Shown here: piece by piece, positions 60,429 to 64,000 of the stretch | How the letters are laid out: every line of letters starts with the position of its first letter | Position numbering within the stretch: the first letter of the stretch is position 1 | From: Enterocloster lavalensis | GTDB lineage: Bacteria; Bacillota; Clostridia; Lachnospirales; Lachnospiraceae | Assembly: GCF_902364025.1 (NCBI RefSeq) | Contig: NZ_CABJCG010000019.1 | Location: 61,089-125,088 of the forward strand | Reading direction: 5' to 3' | Length of the DNA: 64,000 nt | Made by a program: the position numbers and the translations under genes | Notes under the pieces: model-generated | The model's database searches: none | Seen by the model: the letters and a program-made list of their open reading frames with translations, nothing else | Told to the model about the DNA's origin: nothing

Positions 60429-61436
60429 ATGGAAGCGCAGGAGTTTTGCCGTTTCGTTTGGCACATATATCTGGAGAAAAAGGATTACCAGGCACTGGAG
60501 AACCTGTTGGCTCCGGATCTGTCCGTGATTGGAACGGGCGCCCATGAACTCTGCCGGAACCGGGAACAGGCCTTGCGTAAGCTGACGGAGGAAGAGCCGC
60601 TTTGGGACGGGCATTTTTCCATCACCAGCCAGTGGTACCAGACTACGCCCCTTGGGGAGGAAACATTTCTGGTCATCGGTGAACTGACCCTCCGCCAGAT
60701 ATCATCCCAGCCGTTGGCGTACAATGCCGGGTTCCGCTTTTCCATGGTGGTGCGCCGCGTGCCGGAGAGCTGGCAGTTGGTCCACATACACCGCTCCGTA
60801 CCCGATCCGGAGCAGATGAAGGGGGAGCCTTACCCGCGTATCCTGATTCAGCAGAGCAACCGGAAGCTGGAGGAACTGCTGGAAATCCGCAGACAGGAAC
60901 TGGAAAATGCCAACCGGGAGGCCCTTTACTACGCCCGGTACGATTATCTCACCGATCTGATGAACCGTCCGTTTCTGGAATCGGAGGTCCAGGCCCTGAT
61001 GAAGAAAAAACCGTACGGAGCCATGATGATGATGGATGTGGATGATTTTAAACAGGTAAACGACCGGAACGGCCATCCCTTTGGAGATCAGGTGCTGAGC
61101 CTGTTGGCCGAGAGCCTCAAAGCTTCCTTTACCGGCTGCCTCAGCGGCCGGATCGGCGGGGACGAATTTCTGGTTTACACCGGAGGGGATGAGCCGGAGA
61201 TGGAGGACTTTCTGGAAATGGCGCGGGCGTTTTGCAGGGACTGGGATTGCCGGCAGAAACGTCTGGGTCTGAGCCGCCGCATCAGCATCTGTATGGGAAT
61301 TGCCCTGTATCCACAACACGGAGATAACTATGAGAGCCTGTGGCAGAACGCCGATAAGGCCCTCTACATTTCCAAGCGCAGCGGAAAATCCGCTATCGCC
61401 GTCGCAGATGGCCGCAGCCCGCAGGAGGACCTGTGA
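60429..61436 (+). CDS. Diguanylate cyclase with N-terminal SnoaL-like domain
   Basis: Residues 1-130 resemble a SnoaL/NTF2-like sensor (FVWHIYLEKKDYQALENLLAPDLSVIGTG at the start, strands with SMVVRRVPESWQLVHIH at the end). A short coiled coil (about 140-165) follows, then a GGDEF domain with intact G243-G-D-E-F247 and the DVDDFKQVNDRNGH segment. It should make c-di-GMP. ATG 60429 has GGGTGGG upstream. It is directly downstream of the probable invertible segment, so its expression may switch on and off in the population. Confidence 0.9.
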   Translation: MEAQEFCRFVWHIYLEKKDYQALENLLAPDLSVIGTGAHELCRNREQALRKLTEEEPLWDGHFSITSQWYQTTPLGEETFLVIGELTLRQISSQPLAYNAGFRFSMVVRRVPESWQLVHIHRSVPDPEQMKGEPYPRILIQQSNRKLEELLEIRRQELENANREALYYARYDYLTDLMNRPFLESEVQALMKKKPYGAMMMMDVDDFKQVNDRNGHPFGDQVLSLLAESLKASFTGCLSGRIGGDEFLVYTGGDEPEMEDFLEMARAFCRDWDCRQKRLGLSRRISICMGIALYPQHGDNYESLWQNADKALYISKRSGKSAIAVADGRSPQEDL

Positions 61437-61450
61437 AATCTCTGTGAAAT
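61431..61450 (+). promoter_or_regulatory. Direct repeats, possible OmpR-type binding site
   Basis: CTGTGAAAT occurs twice with an 11-base period (61431-61439 and 61442-61450), overlapping the stop codon of the diguanylate cyclase gene. This spacing is typical for PhoB/OmpR-class regulators. A TAAAAT at 61476-61481 may be the -10 of the two-component operon that follows. Confidence 0.5.
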
Positions 61451-61522
61451 GGTAGAAATGTGCATGTCTTTTTGCTAAAATGTTATTAAACAGGTAAGAA
61501 TGAGTGCAAGGAGGCATTGTGC

Positions 61523-62200
61523 ATGGAATCATTGAAGATACTGGTGGTGGACGACGAAGCCAGAATGCGGAAGCTGGTAAAGGATTTTTTGACCAATAAA
61601 GGATTTCAGGTAATAGAAGCAGGGGACGGGGAAGAGGCCGTGGATATTTTCTTTGCAGACAAGGACATCGCTCTGGTGCTTCTGGACGTGATGATGCCGA
61701 AAATGGACGGCTGGGAGGTGTTAAAGACAATCCGCAAATACTCCCAGGTTCCGGTGATTATGCTCACCGCCCGCAGCGAGGAGCGGGACGAACTCCAGGG
61801 TTTTTCCCTGGGGGTGGACGAGTACATTTCCAAACCCTTCAGCCCCAAGATTCTGGTGGCCAGGGTGGACGCGATTCTGCGGCGGAGCAATATGGTCTCC
61901 ACCGATACCCTGAACGTGGGCGGAATCTGCATTGATAAGGCGGCCCACCAGGTGACCATTGACGGCAGTGAAATTGAGCTGAGCTACAAGGAATTTGAGC
62001 TGCTCACCTATTTTGTGGAGAATCAGGGCCTGGCTCTGTCCCGCGAAAAGATTTTAAATAATGTATGGAATTACGACTACTTCGGGGACGCCCGGACCAT
62101 CGACACCCATGTCAAGAAGCTGCGCAGCAAAATGGGGGAGAAGGGCGAGTACATCAAGACCATCTGGGGAATGGGCTATAAATTCGAGGTGAGCGATTGA
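61523..62200 (+). CDS. OmpR/PhoB-family response regulator
   Basis: The 225-residue protein has a receiver domain (DDEARMRKL acidic pair, phospho-acceptor in VLLDVMMPKMDG, PVIMLTAR, SKPF) and a winged-helix output domain (LSYKEFELLTYFVENQG, then SREKILNNVWNYDYFGDARTIDTHVKKLRSK). ATG 61523 is chosen because AAGGAGG lies eight bases upstream; GTG 61517 is in frame but too close. Its stop codon overlaps the ATG of the histidine kinase by one base. Confidence 0.93.
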   Translation: MESLKILVVDDEARMRKLVKDFLTNKGFQVIEAGDGEEAVDIFFADKDIALVLLDVMMPKMDGWEVLKTIRKYSQVPVIMLTARSEERDELQGFSLGVDEYISKPFSPKILVARVDAILRRSNMVSTDTLNVGGICIDKAAHQVTIDGSEIELSYKEFELLTYFVENQGLALSREKILNNVWNYDYFGDARTIDTHVKKLRSKMGEKGEYIKTIWGMGYKFEVSD

Positions 62201-63726
62201 TGAAACATTCCATACGCGGACGTTTTACGATGATATTCGTAGGCCTGATGGCCGCGGTGCTGTTCACCACCTGGGCGGTGAACAGTTTCTTTTTAGAGGG
62301 ATTTTACACCCGCCAGAAGCTAAAAATTCTGGAGCGCGCCTACGGTCTGATCAACCAGCTGGTGGTGGAGAAGGCCGATAACGGGGAATCCCTGACCGAG
62401 GACCTTCAGAGCCTGTACTCAGCCGACGGGGAGCAGACGGAACTCAGCCGCCTGCTCCGACTGATGAGCGAGAAATACAACACCAACATCGCCATCGTGG
62501 ACAGTATGAACGACGACGCCATGCCCTCCGCCAGGGACGCCCGTTTTTTGGCGGACCGGGTACACCAGTACATACTGGGGCGTAACAATCCCGGTACCGA
62601 GGTGCTGGTTAATCAGGATAATTATAAAATCCAGAAGAGCTACGACCGCCATTCCCAGGCCTATTATCTGGAAAGCTGGGGATTTTTCGAGGACAACCGG
62701 ACCATTTTCATCATGTCCATGCCCATTGCCAGCATCCACGACAGCGTGGCGGTCTCCAACAAATTTCTGGCCTATGTGGGTCTGGCCGCCCTGGTGGCAG
62801 GCAGCGCGCTGATGTATTTTACCACCAAAAAGGTCACATCCCCCATCATGTCCCTGGCGTCCCTGTCGGCGCGTATGTCGGAGCTGGACTTCGAGGCGCG
62901 CTACGAAGGGCGGTCCGAGGATGAGATCGGCGTGCTGGGCCGCAGCATGAACACTTTGTCCGAAAAGCTCAAGGAGACCATCGGGGAGTTGAAAACCGCC
63001 AACAATGAGCTGCAGCGTGATATTGAGGAGAAGATCCGCATCGACGAGACGCGCAAGGATTTTATTGCAAATGTGTCCCATGAACTCAAAACCCCCATCG
63101 CGCTGATCCAGGGTTACGCCGAGGGGCTGACCGAAGGGATGGCCGAGGACCCGGACAGCCGGGATTATTACTGCGAGGTCATCATGGACGAGGCCAACAA
63201 GATGAATAAGATGGTCAAACAGCTTTTGAATCTGACCGCTCTGGAGTTTGGAAATGATCTGCCGGTGATGGAGCAGTTCGATATCACGGCGCTGATTCGC
63301 GGGATTCTCTCCTCCGCCGGGATCCTGCTCCAGCAGAAGGAGGCCACCGTGGTGTTTGATCAGGAGACTCCGGTTCTGGTGTGGGCGGATGAATTTAAAA
63401 TAGAAGAAGTGATCACCAATTACCTGAACAACGCGCTGAATCACCTGGGCGGAGAGCGCCGCATTGAGATCCGGCTGGAGAATTTGGGGCAGGAAGTGAA
63501 GGTATCGGTGTTTAACACGGGAACTCCCATACCTGAGGAGGAACTGGACAAGCTCTGGACAAAGTTCTATAAAGTCGATAAGGCGCACACCCGTTCCTAC
63601 GGTGGAAGCGGAATCGGTTTGTCCATCGTCAAAGCCATCATGGACTCTCACAACAAGGAGTGCGGCGTGGAAAACAGGCCGGATGGAGTCTCATTCTGGT
63701 TCACAGTGGACGGCAGTTCCCATTGA
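62200..63726 (+). CDS. Sensor histidine kinase
   Basis: The 508-residue kinase has a TM helix (about 10-32), an extracellular sensor of about 155 residues, a second TM (about 188-208), a HAMP linker (about 210-260), HisKA (H294 in VSHELKTPIAL) and HATPase (YLNNALNHL, GSGIGLSIVKAI). It phosphorylates the partner regulator encoded just upstream. The signal is not known; a role in envelope or peptide stress would be usual for this type. No clear terminator follows. Confidence 0.93.
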   Translation: MKHSIRGRFTMIFVGLMAAVLFTTWAVNSFFLEGFYTRQKLKILERAYGLINQLVVEKADNGESLTEDLQSLYSADGEQTELSRLLRLMSEKYNTNIAIVDSMNDDAMPSARDARFLADRVHQYILGRNNPGTEVLVNQDNYKIQKSYDRHSQAYYLESWGFFEDNRTIFIMSMPIASIHDSVAVSNKFLAYVGLAALVAGSALMYFTTKKVTSPIMSLASLSARMSELDFEARYEGRSEDEIGVLGRSMNTLSEKLKETIGELKTANNELQRDIEEKIRIDETRKDFIANVSHELKTPIALIQGYAEGLTEGMAEDPDSRDYYCEVIMDEANKMNKMVKQLLNLTALEFGNDLPVMEQFDITALIRGILSSAGILLQQKEATVVFDQETPVLVWADEFKIEEVITNYLNNALNHLGGERRIEIRLENLGQEVKVSVFNTGTPIPEEELDKLWTKFYKVDKAHTRSYGGSGIGLSIVKAIMDSHNKECGVENRPDGVSFWFTVDGSSH

Positions 63727-63806
63727 GCCGGTAACCTGCTGAAATCTGCTGTATTGTCGAAAAAATACGAACTAAAGAAATAATTTAAAAAAATTGAAAA
63801 ATAGTG

Positions 63807-63835
63807 TTGACTTTTGACGAGGGGTTTGGTATTAT
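63807..63835 (+). promoter_or_regulatory. rRNA-type tandem promoter 1
   Basis: TTGACT and TATTAT with a 17-base spacer. The 63727-63806 stretch before it shows nothing further. A perfect 11-base-pair inverted repeat (TCTCTTGCGCC with GGCGCAAGAGA, 63837-63871) begins right after the -10 and would be the first part of this transcript; it lacks a T-run. Confidence 0.7.
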
Positions 63836-63888
63836 ATCTCTTGCGCCGCTGAGAACGGCAGGCGCAAGAGAAAAAAATAAAAAAGTTG

Positions 63889-63917
63889 TTGACAAACTGA
63901 AAACGGCATGATAAAAT
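63889..63917 (+). promoter_or_regulatory. rRNA-type tandem promoter 2
   Basis: TTGACA and TAAAAT with a 17-base spacer, preceded by AAAAAGTTG. The same AAAAAGTTGTTGACAAAC block appears again at promoter 3. Confidence 0.75.
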
Positions 63918-63972
63918 ATCAAAGCTGTCGACAAGAAACAACAACACAGCAAAAAAGTTTTTAAAAAAGTTG

Positions 63973-64000
63973 TTGACAAACGCTGGCGAGTGTGCTAAGA
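63973..64000 (+). promoter_or_regulatory. rRNA-type tandem promoter 3, cut by the window edge
   Basis: TTGACA at 63973-63978 followed after 17 bases by TAAGA at the window end. The -35 is embedded in the same A-rich block as promoter 2. Such stacks of strong promoters usually precede rRNA operons in clostridia. Confidence 0.65.

Noticed and set aside
59299..61436. Prophage or integrative element around the recombinase
   Set aside because: No excisionase, phage, conjugation or tRNA attachment sequence is seen; the inverted sites beside it explain the recombinase better.
62419..63651. Minus-strand open frame of 410 residues opposite the sensor kinase
   Set aside because: Shadow of the kinase gene; no recognisable domain and no start signal.
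63837..63871. Terminator at the right edge
   Set aside because: The hairpin is perfect but is followed by A residues on the plus strand and has no T-run after it on the minus strand.

Overview
The window reads as a chromosome segment of an anaerobic, GC-rich clostridium, most likely a gut Lachnospiraceae (Clostridium XIVa-type). The evidence is the rpsO-pnp pair, an oxygen-sensitive glycyl radical enzyme with its activase, a fructose-family PTS, many GTG/TTG starts behind strong AGGAGG sites, and Firmicute-type families throughout (MATE, BlaI/M56, HipBA, DUF1292). No tRNA or rRNA gene lies inside. Three stacked rRNA-type promoters at the right edge suggest an rRNA operon just beyond it.

Layout. 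1-1.4 kb: tail of a GNAT acetyltransferase and two small membrane proteins. 1.6-12.5 kb: a signalling cluster made of an HPt protein, a response regulator with HD-GYP and GGDEF domains, a regulator with two GntR-type helices, a hybrid histidine kinase, a solute-binding lipoprotein fused to a 5'-nucleotidase C-terminal domain, and a second hybrid kinase with two periplasmic binding domains. 12.7-22.8 kb: a catabolic operon (DeoR regulator, shikimate-dehydrogenase-like enzyme, PRD/PTS regulator, PTS EIIA-EIIC-EIIB, glycyl radical enzyme, activase, Fsa-type aldolase, DUF336 protein). Its gene set matches E. coli pflD/ybiW-type loci and suggests breakdown of a 1,5-anhydrohexitol phosphate. 23-32.4 kb: accessory genes including an MBL hydrolase, a SAVED-domain nuclease without a cyclase, an MFS pump, HipBA and a BlaI/M56 pair. 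32.5-38.8 kb: a cobalamin riboswitch followed by an exported CbiK-like chelatase, a repeat lipoprotein and a FecCD-type ABC importer. 38.8-48.8 kb: MerR/MATE, rpsO, pnp, gltX, a UvrD-like helicase, a cobalamin adenosyltransferase carrying a long repeat insertion, and a DUF1292 protein.

49-59.1 kb is a type III CRISPR-Cas locus: cas6, a PD-(D/E)XK-type DUF6602 protein, a short Cas10 without HD domain, a 714-residue Cas7-Cas5-Cas11-like fusion, a double Cas7, Csx19, a large Cas7 with insertion, and a 7-repeat array. This gene set matches the III-D variant described as III-Dv. There is no cas1/cas2 and no CARF effector.

59.3-61.4 kb holds what I consider the most striking structure. A tyrosine recombinase is immediately followed by two 28-bp recombination-like sites that carry the same asymmetric 6-bp core in opposite orientation. 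They bound a 224-bp segment containing a promoter and a hairpin, directly upstream of a SnoaL-GGDEF diguanylate cyclase. This looks like a phase-variable invertible switch controlling c-di-GMP synthesis. A two-component system (61.5-63.7 kb) and the rRNA-type promoters end the window.
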